A DNA stretch of 64,000 nucleotides from Apostichopus japonicus (lineage: Eukaryota > Echinodermata > Holothuroidea > Aspidochirotida > Stichopodidae). The notes below the pieces were generated by a model that searched no databases, was not told where the DNA came from, and was given only the letters and a program-made list of their open reading frames with translations. Positions 35,001 through 46,400 of this stretch are shown here, one piece after another. Made by a program: the position numbers and the translations under genes. How positions within the stretch are numbered: the stretch's first letter is position 1; every line of letters starts with the position of its first letter. Location: positions 10,950,484 through 11,014,483 of the forward strand of contig NC_092564.1 of NCBI RefSeq assembly GCF_037975245.1, given 5' to 3'.

Positions 35001-37524
35001 TTAGAAATTTTCCCTTTTTTTCTGGAAATTCGACCTTTTTATATTATGATAATGTAACAATAATTATAATATTAATAATAATAATAATGATATTATTATT
35101 ATTAATAATAATAATTTTAATAATAATAATAATAATAATACCAAGACAAAATTAATATTTTGAAGAAGGCAAGAAGAGCTCTCGCCGATAAATAATACTG
35201 TATCGTGTATGCCCTGTCAAAAACAGACTTAAAGGAAAATAGAAAATGGAGCCGGCAGGTTCAAGATTTATATCAGGCTGGGACAAAACTTCGTCGTTGG
35301 TGGAGCATGGAGAGGAAGTGATGGAAGACCAAACAACTTTTCTTAGAGCGGGATTGGAGAGTGAAAAAACTTATCAGTTCGAGTCAGACCATGGATATTG
35401 TGATAACACTAGCCTCTTCTCTTCGGTTTCGTCATTATTTTTATATAAAACATCTCTGTCAGCCATGGTTCTGCTTGTAGTCGGGGGGGGGGGGGCTATT
35501 TTATTCAAGCCAAACTTAGATTTTACTGTTATCAAGAAAGAAATTCATCAGTGCGGTAGATACATTATTATTGATTTCCTGATTCACAATATTGTGCTCA
35601 CATTAAGTGCTATATATGCCCTAAAAATCGACTCCCCGCAATTTTTACACAGATTGCCGACAAAGCAAATTCTTTCAAAGGCGATTCCATTCTGTTTGCG
35701 GGAGATTTTAATTTTGTATTCAACTTACAACTGGACAAAATCGGTGGCCAGCCATAGACTAACTTTAAGGCACGTGATGATTGTATCGCATTGACAATAA
35801 AGATAATAATAATAATTAGAATAATAATAATTAGAATAAAAAATAATTAACTAAACCGTCGTACGTAAAACATGTAAATCTTACGATATATTTTATGAGA
35901 TTTAATTCCAAAAGTGATGAGGGTCTCAATATTTTCTGTATGTAACTTCGTCTGAGACATACCTTTGCCAATAACGTTAGCTTGATACGTATATAGAGTT
36001 GGATAAAATCTTGTTATGAACAAATTATAAACATGCCTTTCGTATCAATTCTTTACAAATGGAAGCAAGTGAATATAGGATTTATTGTCGAATTAATTAT
36101 GTAAGTTATACTTACCCTTCGCTTTATTTTCCGGCTGAAAAGACCAATGACTCCAGTGATGACCGCCAGCTTCGGAGAAATGACGGAAACATTAAAAAAA
36201 AATTATGTCATAGAAAGCAAATATTAGTCATAGACGTAGGAAGAAGTGGAGCAGAAGGTGAATTTGTCCCTTACTTTCAAAACGGTGGTTAGAAGTATTT
36301 TTGTGCCCCACCCCAACTTTTGTGATTAGAGATACACCCCACGACAGTGTTGGGTATACGTGAGAAATAAATTCGTAATTGAAATTGAAACCATATATGT
36401 TTACTCATTTAGGTGCCTGTTTATGCATTAGCATTAGCACAAAGATTACCATGGAATTGAAATGATCAATTTTTTTTTTCATAAACAGGCACCTAAATGT
36501 TTCCATAGGCAATGTTTCCCACATTTCCACAACCATATATGGGACGCCAAACGAGTAAACATATATGGTTTCAATTTCAATTATATTTATTTCTCATATG
36601 TTTGTATAAGATAAATACAATACAGTACAATACAATACAATACAATAGGGAAGGTTAACATATTAAGGACACTAGAAAAGCAGCAATGCTGTTATCTTAA
36701 CTCGCTAGTGACCATGATGACATGACATGATATCCAAATAGACATTTCTATAATCTTAAATCTTAATTGATATGTTGCTCATGCATGTAAACTGGTAAGT
36801 TTGTATTTAGGGTTACATATTGAAATAATAGTAAATAATAAATTCAGAGCCCTATTCCGTTTGCCATGTCATATACGTGCCTGGAAAAGGGGGGAAAAAA
36901 GTCTATACATATGGAAGGAGAAATGTATGATTAAAACTACCGAGTAGTAAATTCACCTAATTGAGTGGTACCGTACTATATATTTTACGATTAGTCACGG
37001 TGGAAGTCTGTATATGCCCATATAGCTTATACATTCGTTTGCTGTACTGTAACAGAAATCAGGTGACCTTCCCTGTGAAAAATCACCTGTAAGCTATATG
37101 ACGGCGCTTTAGGAATTCAAGTAAGCCATGCTGCCATTCAGGCCTGATGGGAGGGGAGAGGGTGGACAGGGGAGGTGTCACAGCCCCGGTCCCTACATGA
37201 CTTTGGAAGCCTCGAGCTGGCTGCCACTAAGTTATGTTCCTTTCTATGATTTAGTTCAACAAACGTTAACCTCTTTATACTGTATGCATGACAAGATCAA
37301 ATGAAGCTGGATCTTACCACTCCGTTCCAAGTATCTAACGCTGTGGAGATCAACAAGTCTTCTTCATACCGCTTCGTCATAATCATTGCTCTGCCCACGA
37401 TTATGTCCACCAAACCACACATCATAATCAAGATTCCAATGGAAGATATCACGCGAGCACTCGGTCGGTCGATTTTAATAGTATGTGAAGTCACATAGTA
37501 TTGCTTGTTATTGCGGCGAAGCAT
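32069..37524 (-). CDS. MS4A/CD20-like four-transmembrane protein, five exons
   Basis: I built this gene from short exons on the minus strand: 37524-37318, 36169-36116, 34708-34592, 33755-33585 and 32281-32069. Every junction is phase 0 with GT and AG borders, giving 253 residues. Hydrophobic segments lie at about 23-44 (TM1), 66-81 (TM2, where exons 1 and 2 join as WNGV/LAVITGVIGLF), 90-112 (TM3) and 147-170 (TM4). The loop between TM1 and TM2 is short. The TM3-TM4 loop holds two N-glycosylation sequons (NAT at 122, NET at 127). The 80-residue C-tail is acidic with several Tyr (MYASVIYEEADVVYSCV end). A basic RKIKRR lies between TM2 and TM3. This layout and the W.G...ITG pattern fit the CD20-like/MS4A family. 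Function is unknown; no substrate or partner can be inferred. The exon 4 donor (GAG|GTCAGT) is weak. Confidence 0.82.
33158..33541. mobile_element. hAT-type MITE, 384 bp, in the last intron of the four-span gene
   Basis: The left end is CAGGGGTTTCCTAACT. The right end, reverse complemented, is CAGGGTTTCCCTAACT. The flanks TTTTATAC (33150-33157) and TTCTATAC (33542-33549) match at 7 of 8 positions, as expected for an aged 8-bp hAT duplication. CAGGGGTTCCCAA-type ends are widespread among hAT MITEs. No transposase is present. Confidence 0.85.
35052..35147. repeat. (AAT)n-type microsatellite
   Basis: Runs of TAATAA and ATTATT with interruptions, in the second intron of the four-span gene. Confidence 0.9.
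35400..35860 (+). pseudogene. LINE endonuclease-domain fragment, broken
   Basis: The frames read like an L1/Tx1 apurinic endonuclease: FKPNLDFTVIKKEIHQCGRY, then IVLTLSAIYA and IDSPQF, then (after a +1/-1 shift) SILFAGDFNFVFNLQLDKI with the GDFN box and GGQPR. A G13 run interrupts its beginning at 35483-35495. The end runs into AATAAT repeats at 35795-35850. It lies in an intron of the minus-strand four-span gene, on the opposite strand. Confidence 0.75.
36361..36597. mobile_element. Fold-back (long terminal inverted repeat) element
   Basis: Bases 36361-36407 (TGAGAAATAAAT...GTTTACTC) reappear inverted at 36553-36597, and the inner block CATTTAGGTGCCTGTTTATG at 36405-36426 is also inverted at 36480-36499. 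The whole could fold into one stem of about 240 bp of DNA. No coding capacity. It lies in the first intron of the four-span gene, about 190 bp upstream of exon 2. Confidence 0.8.
36619..36650. repeat. (ACAAT)n short tandem repeat
   Basis: Five or so ACAAT units with one variant. Confidence 0.8.
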
Positions 37525-40012
37525 TTTTGAACAAAATCTTCCAAAACCGTCCCGCAGCCTCGTGTTCGAGTTTCAGTTAGACCTGTTCATGATAACTACA
37601 AACAAACATTTTAATGTGTATATACTCTGTATTTCGGAAACTATCCCATTGTATACTGTTATATAAATACTTTAATACAAACTACTGCAGTTGAACAATT
37701 TGACACCCTTAAACACTTGAAATATAAGTGTTATAACTAAGGCAATTTGCAATATTGTCATTCGTTCTGCAACAGATTCAAGTGTTTTAACCAACACTCA
37801 ATTACGGAAGTACAAACGCGCATCACATTGAAGACTTACACAAATTACAAAAGGAAACAAAATCTGAAAATTAATCGCTGTTTAGCTCTTGCTACCATCT
37901 TTTAACAAACGTCTATATTCTGAAATGTATAGTCTTGACGAGATATAGCCTTTTAAAGCTGTCAAATATTGAATTCACCTTTGATACGGCCAAGGTAATT
38001 TTCAAACTTCGGTATAGCTAGTGTGCAAAACGGTCATTTTATGAGGTTTAATGACATTTTGTTTTATAAAGCGATTATTACAAGCAGTGGCGTAGGAGGG
38101 TACTTTTGCGTGGGGGGCTGAAGACTGATGGCCAGCCTGGGGGAGGGGTATAAGGGGAGGGGGTGTCCCCCTCCCCTTTGGAATTTTTTGCATTTCCAGG
38201 TGGCCTCAGATGCAATTTGGTGCAATATAGCACACTTCAACACCCACTCCATTTTGTAAACTTAATTTTGGCCTCGTTTTTGAGCTCTTCCGAAGTAACA
38301 ATAGCGACTTATTATTCCGAATTGCAGCTTATTAATAAGAGATAAGTGTTTGTATATACACAATTAAGAATGCAAAAGTCAATGGAAGGCTGCATATACA
38401 TGCGACCACACGCCTTAAAGCCCGCCGCACACTTGCCCGACTGATCACGACAGGGCCCGACTCGACCGTCATTACCTGTACAATCGTGGATAGTCGGGTA
38501 GTGTGCGTGTTAAGACTACGACTTATCTCGTCTTTGTCAAGTTTTAGGTCGCATCGGTTTCACTGTCCGGAAAACGAAATATATAGCGTTTTCCTGACTG
38601 GCAATCGGCAGGGTTCGGCGGTTTACGACCAAAAAAATAGAAGAATATTCTGGTTACTCAATTTGATCGCTTAGCAAAATTGCTGGAAATGTACCGAATC
38701 TGTAGGTGAAAACCATATACTCATAACATTTTGTATTGCGAGGATACGAATTTTAAAAGAATTGTGATAGTTTGTCAAAAAATCTGGCAATGGCAGTATA
38801 TGGATGATGTCATCAGGGCAATTCAGCTGAAAAATGTCTTTGTTTTTCTTTCGTATTTGTCATTCATTGATCCACAGAGGACTAGAATATTCTATGAAAA
38901 CATTACGTTTTCATTAAATTACAGAGAACTTTAATTTTTTTTCATGGAGCTATATAATTCAAAACGTAAACTGAAAACATGGCTTTCATAGTACGCGATT
39001 TGTAGTAACACGGTTGGTGTCGGTAAGGGGTAAAAAGCGCTGGTCAGATCTTTGACAACATTAGCCCTTGCAACTTTTCCTAAAGTGTCGGTGGGCGTGT
39101 ATAATGCCACACTATTTGGGTGAATATATGACACCTCCTCAGCCATGTGTATACATATGGTTATTTATTGTAGGCCTACTCACGGTCAGTTACCACTATT
39201 TACGCCTCTCATATCTACTTCTAACACAATGTTACAAATATTCGCGTCGTTTTTATTGACTTCTGGGACGTATCTTTTTTTTTTTGCCGCTGTTATTATT
39301 ATCCTACGCCCTTACCTATTATTACACCTTTGTAAAATTTGATTCATTTGACGCGGTTGTTATCAACTTGTTTCTTTTCGCGTTCCATACTAATATGATT
39401 GATTAACTGCGAACAGCTTCGCTATTCAGCACTAATCATTTCGTTGCATAGCAACGTTTGCCCATGTGACACCACTGATTGAAGACTATCAAAACTGATC
39501 GATAAATGGAACGTTGTCTTGACAGGTTCCATGATTGTGTGTGTGAAAACGAGGTCATGTAGGTCCTAGGCTAGCTACTAATAATATGTGACGGAGCCTA
39601 AGCCTTGGAACTTAAGACAGACTTAGAACAGCGATAAAGGCTAAAACAGTGCTGTTTAGCATGTAACTTGGTCCATGCAAAATGAAAACAATCTAACCAA
39701 TTCATCATCACGCCACATCGTCTCTTTTCAGGTCTTCAAACACCATCACTAACAAACAGTGACTGAATTTCAAGTAACGAAATCCATGGTAGCCTAACCT
39801 AACGTTAGGCCAACACTTGTAGTAAGTTCCGTAACAAATGCATACCTTAGTTGTAAGTTAAACCAACAGTAGCCTAAGCTTCGCGCAAGTAACTCTGTTT
39901 GGTAAACTTGCAGAATTTCTGATGCACACGCTTGCTAGCACCTAAGCCTAGCCAAGTATGGTAACTTTGTGTGGCCCTAGTTAAGGCTTTAGTTCTTGTA
40001 TGTAGTAAGGCC
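37525..40012. other. Upstream DNA between two divergent genes
   Basis: No coding exon is recognised. At 38086-38180 a CAGTGGCGTAGGAGGG left end plus G- and C-rich runs marks an eroded hAT-like element without a right end. At 38420-38515 an inverted repeat (CGCACACTTGCCCGACT against AGTCGGGTAGTGTGCG) looks like the core of another small element. Confidence 0.45.
39442..39456. promoter_or_regulatory. X-box-like palindrome (possible RFX site)
   Basis: CGTTGCATAGCAACG has two RFX-type half sites, GTTGC and GCAAC, with a 3-bp spacer, one base shorter than the usual X-box layout. It lies about 4 kb before the first recognised coding exon of the plus-strand coiled-coil gene, whose real transcription start is unknown. 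The match could be chance. Confidence 0.3.
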
Positions 40013-40786
40013 GTGGCTATTCTTACGACTAGTTGTAACAATTATTTATAAACTATTCTTACGACAAAGGCGAATTCAAGCGCAGTAAAGTAAATAAAGC
40101 AACTGCGCATGTAGTAGGGGTAACCCTAACCCTAAACATATATAACCCTAAACCTCAATCCTAACCCTAAATCTAACCCTAACCGGAAATTATTGTTACT
40201 CCTCGTCGTAAAAATAGTAGGATGGTGACTTCGAAGTTCGGCCACTTAAGACTTAAAACACCCCAAAACTAAATCTTCTGGTATAAATCATTTGAAAATA
40301 TACTTCATATGGTGGGAGAATTTTGTTATAGTATGATACACGGCCAAACTTTCTTTCCTGCAAACTGTTTTCACGTTGTTTTCCAAGAAGATTCTTCGTG
40401 ATTGTGGAACTGGTATTTCTTGCTAGAGTATTGCGAAGTTCGGACACACAACCCACAGTGTGGCGCTGGTGATAAAATTGGTGGCGCAGTTGCTTTTTCA
40501 GTAATTATAACAGACTTCATAGATCTTCGTCATTTTATTGACAAATATGTAAGTAATTTCTTGCACACGGGTCATTTTGGAGAGAAAATAACTGTAGCTT
40601 CGTACTTTTTGGTGAAATTTGACTCTTCCTGTAGATTTTCATGGTGAAATCGTGTGTTTCTTAGGGTGTCCGAACTTTCACAGTATGCAGAACTTCGCAA
40701 TACTGACTATACTCCTGGTCATAAAAATAACAACTGCGCATGCGTAGTTGGAAATTATTCTTACAACTAGTCGTAAGAATAGCCAC
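40013..40786. mobile_element. TIR element, 774 bp, with telomere-like repeats inside
   Basis: The left end GTGGCTATTCTTACGACTAG continues with TTGTAA; the right end is the same 26 bases inverted (40761-40786). Subterminal AACTGCGCATG blocks are also inverted. ATGTAGTAAGG (40000-40010) and ATGTAGTAAAGG (40791-40802) flank it, the right one 4 bp from the TIR, so the target duplication is not clean. Around 40119-40190 are several (C)CCTAA-type units. Superfamily unknown; no transposase. Confidence 0.75.
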
Positions 40787-40792
40787 TTTGAT

Positions 40793-41232
40793 GTAGTAAA
40801 GGCTTCGTAATTGAGGCACCTTCAAATATTACTAGCAAGTATACAGCAGGCAACCCAAACTTTTGCAGCCAAGCAGAGTGACATATTTGATGAGTTTAAT
40901 CCATTTCAGGTATATGCTGATCTAATTTTATTGAAGATTTTGACACCCTCCCCCCAGTTTTTCACATTCTTTTGGCATTTGGAAATCTTACTCCCTAAAC
41001 ATACCCAGAGTTACCTCAGTATGTTAACACTACCCTCTGAGACCTAAAGAACTTGACGCGACAGACATTATGCGCTCAAATTCTGCTTAATTGTACGTTG
41101 CGTAGGCACAGAACAAATATTTTGAGATTATTAATACATTTCTGAGAAACTACACATAGGCCTATATAAAAAATGCATCATTAATCAAATCCTTAATTGC
41201 ATCAACTATGAGCCCACCAAGCTACTGTTTTT
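40793..41232 (+). repeat. Direct duplication, copy 1
   Basis: This block matches 41724-42322 in order: AGTAAAGGCTTCGTAATTGA, ATACAGCAGGC, CACCCTCCCCCCAGTTTT, CATTTGGAAATCTTACTCCC, AATTGTACGTTGCGTAGGCA and ATGAGCCCACCA. Copy 2 has about 120 bp more in the middle (41995-42115). Unit identity is unknown. Confidence 0.85.
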
Positions 41233-41723
41233 TTATTCATATCTAGACCTCGCTACACTGATGATGCTATTACTTGTATTAGTAATTACTATAATTGCTG
41301 TGCTTAGTCATTTAAGTCATAGGTGAAATTGTTACCACTTTCTTAATCGCAATTTTAATCTACAATTACAAAGCCATAATGGAAATTACCAAAATAGCCA
41401 CTGTTAAACAAGAAAACATCAAGTTCTTATGCTTGTTGACACCTTTTTGTGGATTGTTTCACCCGGCCATTTAGCAGATTAATACAGTCAACTTCTTGTG
41501 AGTTTAATTTCCGACCTTTACAAATTCTTTCCATTAATTGCAGTATCAGGTCAAACCATCAATGAAATCATATTGCAAAAGGATTATTATAACTAAACAG
41601 CTGAGCATAATCAGCAAGATTGTCATCACCTCAATCCTATAAAAGAACATCAATGCCCTTACTATCGCAAATTTACCATATACCATCATACCTAGGGAGT
41701 AGGGGGCTTAACTTAGTTGCATA

Positions 41724-42322
41724 GTAAAGGCTTCGTAATTGACGCACCCCAGTAATTGACGCACCTTCAATTATAACTAGCAACGATACAGCAGGCCACC
41801 TAAACTTTTTGCAGTCAAGCATAATTACATATTCATGAGTTTGAATCCATTTCCGCTGTTTGCTGACCAAATTGTGGTTTCTATTAAGCTTTTACCACCC
41901 TCCCCCCAGTTTTACACGTATTTTGGACATTTGGAAATCTTACTCCCAAAAAATTACCAAAATTACTTCAATATGATACAACTACTCTCTGGGACCTGAC
42001 CTGTCTGAGCTAAGTGGTTCAGAGCATAGCAAACAGCATCCAAAGTCAATGGATGTATACTTAGGCCTACTCTACAGTTAGCTTATGGACGTATGTGTCA
42101 ATTTATGGGTATGAAAGAACTTGACACAGCAGACATTTTGTGTTCAAATTCTTCTCAATTGTACGTTGCGTAGGCACAGAACAATCAATATTTTGAGATC
42201 ATTACATTTGTGAGGAACTACACATATGAAAAATGGATGCAGTTGAGTGATTTGGATTTTAGGTTGACAGACATCGTCAATCCAATCCTTAAGTGCGTCA
42301 ATTATGAGCCCACCATGCTACT
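41724..42322 (+). repeat. Direct duplication, copy 2
   Basis: Longer copy of the unit at 40793-41232. Its first motif, GTAATTGACGCACC, is itself doubled. The two copies are separated by 490 bp of unrelated AT-rich sequence. Confidence 0.85.
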
Positions 42323-43482
42323 TAATAACCTATTGCAGTGGTTCTTATATATGTTACTAACAGTAGTGCTAGAGGGATGTTATTGTTCCTCACACAGTTA
42401 ATGTCTACAGTTACAGACTACTTTTTGAGACATTACTGTTGTGTGAAACACTCATGTGGTTGGTTTAATAATATGACGCTACTTCATATATTATTAGCTC
42501 CTCTAGCTTCAGTTAACCACTACAGTATTGGAAATTGATTACCTTTGTGTGAATATGCAAATATCTCTGTAGATCTTGGTGTTGGCCTTGATTCTTTGCC
42601 AAGTTTGTCTAACTTGAAATTTTGTAAGTAGCTTGATTGCCCATTGTCCTGAAATTGTACTTTGGCTATACAAAGGTTAGCAATCAGCCCAGGAGGGGTT
42701 ATTTACACTGAAAGCAAAATTTTATATTTAAATACCATTCCACTCTTTTCTTCATCTTTTTATGTGTTACGTGTGTGTGAATGGCAATTTCCAAATATTA
42801 GCAAATTTCTTGTGAATTTGATTTTAGATGGTTTGCAAATGCAAACGTTTCAGCCTTGCAAATTGCATGTCCTGGTTTTGTAGACATCCCTCCTGTAAGT
42901 TAGTGGTAATGTTACTTGCTACAGTAGTTGGTACAGTTTTAAATGCTGTTTCAGGCAACGTGCATAGTGTAAGGCTGACACTAATGGTCGCAAATTTTTT
43001 ATTACAGGTCCTAATGTCCTTCACCTTTGTATGATCACAGAACAGATATCAAAAGCGAGTGTTTTCTGTGCAAAAATTCTAAAACCATGCACACACAGGC
43101 ACAGAGAATATCACTACAAATCACATGCTTTTGCATAGAGCATGTTGCAGACATTTTACCTTCTGGTTGAAGATATACAGTACCTGCTTAAAGTATTACT
43201 TTCCTTCATGCAAATTTAAAGATAAATCTTTAATCAAATTTAATTTTTTGCCGAGTGTCAAAAGCCCAGCAGTCAAACCATATGTAGTCATTAATATAGC
43301 ATGTTTTCCATCCCTGTAAAGGCAGGATGGACAAGTTGTAACCTCATAGCAATATTATTTACAGACAGAACACATGCATTTAAATCATGCACTTGATTCA
43401 TTCTTGGATGTCACTGAGTTTCCTGACAGTAAAAGTATAATACTACGTGTTAAAGTCTTATTTTCTTTTGGTACATCTGCAG
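42323..43482. other. Upstream DNA of the coiled-coil gene
   Basis: No coding exon is recognised. It ends in a good 3' splice site (tacatctgcag at 43482), so at least one upstream leader exon must exist, here or further left. I cannot place it. Confidence 0.45.
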
Positions 43483-46400
43483 GATGGTTAACTAAATGAG
43501 CACACGCTAACAGTTACAGATCCCACCATGGCTGCATTAGCTGTCGGGAACCCAACTTTGGAGGCTCAGGATTCCGTCAATGAATCCTTAGCGCTTCAAG
43601 TCTTCACTGAGCCAGAGGATGATTCAGCTCTCATCGGTGAAGCTCTGAAAGATCGTGGTGACTCACCAGCTCAGGTTGTTCTCGACAAAACCTTAAAAGC
43701 CCAGGCTGACAGGAGAGCAGAAGAAACTAAATATGAACTCAATAAAATTCAAGCAAGGGTTGATCAGGTAAGTTTTTGATGTTGAAATGAATTTGGAAAC
43801 TGATCGATATTATTATATGCTCTCATAAATGAACACTTCATTTTTGTTGGTACATTGTAATCATTTGCAAAGCTCTCCAACCTACTTCACTCTAGAGTTG
43901 TAATACTGTAGGTGCCATACAGTTCAATATGTCACAATACAGTTATAATCAGAAATCTTTGATAAATGTTGAGTAAGACCCACAACTTACCTAGAGTAAC
44001 TATTGGCAAAGTAGATAATGGGATGAAAATTTAAAGTGAGTTGGTTTATCATAGTATTTGGAAATGTCACTGTTTGTGCTCTATCAATTTTGCAATGCTC
44101 GTCGATACCAATCTGGTTGGAAACGGGAGATGTAAATATGGCAATTAGTAATATCTTCACAAGTGTACTTAAATCTAATCCTATTTGACAGTTAGAAATT
44201 TAGCTAACAGTGGATGTCGTCTATCAATGTCCATTTTAAAGCATTCGTCGTAACCAAAAATTACAACAGCTGGATTAAACTGTTGCAGATAGCTTAAGTT
44301 GGTATGGGAAGCAGTACAGTAAATAATTTGTGCAATTATGTTATCAATAACTCTAGATATTATAATCTGAGTAGAATCTCTGATATGTTGAAGACATTGC
44401 TGTTTTCATCTGATTTATGAGCAACACAATTCTATCGGTTTATTTCCTTTGTATGTTTATCTCTCTCAACAGACTATGGCTGCTTTTGAATTAAATGAAC
44501 AACTCCTTGAAGACAATAAAGCTGCTTACTTTGTTCCAGATTTAGTGAGTAACCGTAGCAACGTTCACTTCATATTCTTAATAACATTGCTATAGTTTGA
44601 AGTCACTCGTGATAGAGAGTGTGGAGTATTTCTAAACCCCTCATTGGTGTATTCCTACACTAATACTTTTCTGAACTAAAAGTTCTTTTTTTCTGGAAAT
44701 TCCAGAGCAAGCATATATCATATAGGCCAACAAAAGTTACTACTTTTTATTCCATAATTGTATCTCATTCTATGACTTTTACACCGATTTATGTCCAAAT
44801 TGGGCCAAATCGGGCTGAAACACAGTTGTAGCAAGCCTTTTTTGCACACGCTCCAAAACTTGTGCGCCCACGTTTCCCTGTTTTTGATGATTAAGCCCCG
44901 CCTCCAAGTCTGGGTTGTAGCAGATTGGCTATGACTCATGGCAGCTACATGTTAGATATACGAAAATGGCTACCCTTGCGACCAATTTTCTCTACTGTTG
45001 TTAGGTACGCGGCTGATACTAGTAGTGTATTGCACACTAATTCCATATACACATTGTTGTACTGCTGAATGCTACGTAGTGCATTTAATTTATATTAGGC
45101 CTTCGTCTGTTTATAGCTCCATGGTTTTAGTAATATCCATTTAAGGATTGTACTGGTGTTCAGGTAGCTTTTCAGAGCAAGGGTCATAATAAGTTTGTTT
45201 GATTGCCCTTGATTGCCCATCAGGTATTTTTGTATAATTACATATAGGCCTACACATTGTTGTACCGCTGAAGGCTGCTTAGGCCTAGTGCATCCTATAT
45301 TAGGCCTTCATTTAGTAATAGCCACATTAGCATTGTACTGGTGTTCAGGCAGATTTTGGGCCAGGGTAAGTTTGTTTGATTGCCTTACAGTGTGTTTTAA
45401 TTAAGTTTAGTTTTCAACTTATATATTAACTGTGACTCCATAATTTTAACATAATGTTAATGGGATAATACAACAACTATTCATTTGGAATAGAGTGTAT
45501 ATTGTGCATTTCTAGAATGAAGCATCATTATGAATTAAAAGCTTGTTTGGTATATTTCTATAGCCCCCCTCCCCCCCCCCAAAAAAAGAATTAAAAACAA
45601 AAATAATAATCTATCACATTTTATTTTCACTGGAGTATGTATAAAAGAGGAGCCGGCCATAGCATCAAAACTTTTATAAAACTATAAAAATTGTATAAGG
45701 TTATGTTTTATTTATAAGGATATAAGATGTATAACTATAAGGTTATAAGAAGTATGTTTAGCTTTCTTTTGAACCTGTGATGTTTGACATCAAATATACA
45801 AAGAACTAAAAGAAAATACTAAAATGGAGAGGAACTGGGGTGGCTATTAGGGGAGGAGGAGGCCACCCATCACTTTCAATTAAAAACTTGTAATCTACTT
45901 GTACTGTACATTATTTTTTCCAAGTCATAAATCCATGAAATCTTCATGTCAGAAAAATTGAGATGGAAACACGTGGGTTGTTTTGATACTTGGAAGTGGA
46001 CACAGTTTTGATGGTAGTCACCACTACAGTCTACAGTAACATACAGTAGGTCGATAGGCCTAGCTTTCTCAAGGCAGGCATCAAGAATATGGTCGAGTTG
46101 TTCGCCTCTTCTTTGGTCGTTGTCATTGACGCCAAACTATATGACCAAAAGGTCCAACAGAGACTGAGCCAAGATGAAGGATACCACATAAAAAACAAGT
46201 TCTTAAATTTTCTATGACATTACTCTACCTTGCAACGCCGTTCTCTTGACAAACAGGCAATGAGCGCTAAAGGCAACACTCGCAGGATGAAGTGTAACCT
46301 GCAGAGACTATTCGTGGCAAAGTAGCGTAAATGCAAGTTCTTTTTGTTGTACCATGAATCCATGATTGATATTGATAATTGTAGAGACAGAGCAAAGATA

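Noticed and set aside
35246-35794. 182-residue protein as a single gene
   Set aside because: The second half is a frameshifted LINE endonuclease fragment and the middle is a G13 run.
46100-46330. Possible pseudogene fragment (KNMVELFASSLVVVIDAKLY)
   Set aside because: Only about 40 residues read sensibly and I could not match it to a family or find adjoining pieces.
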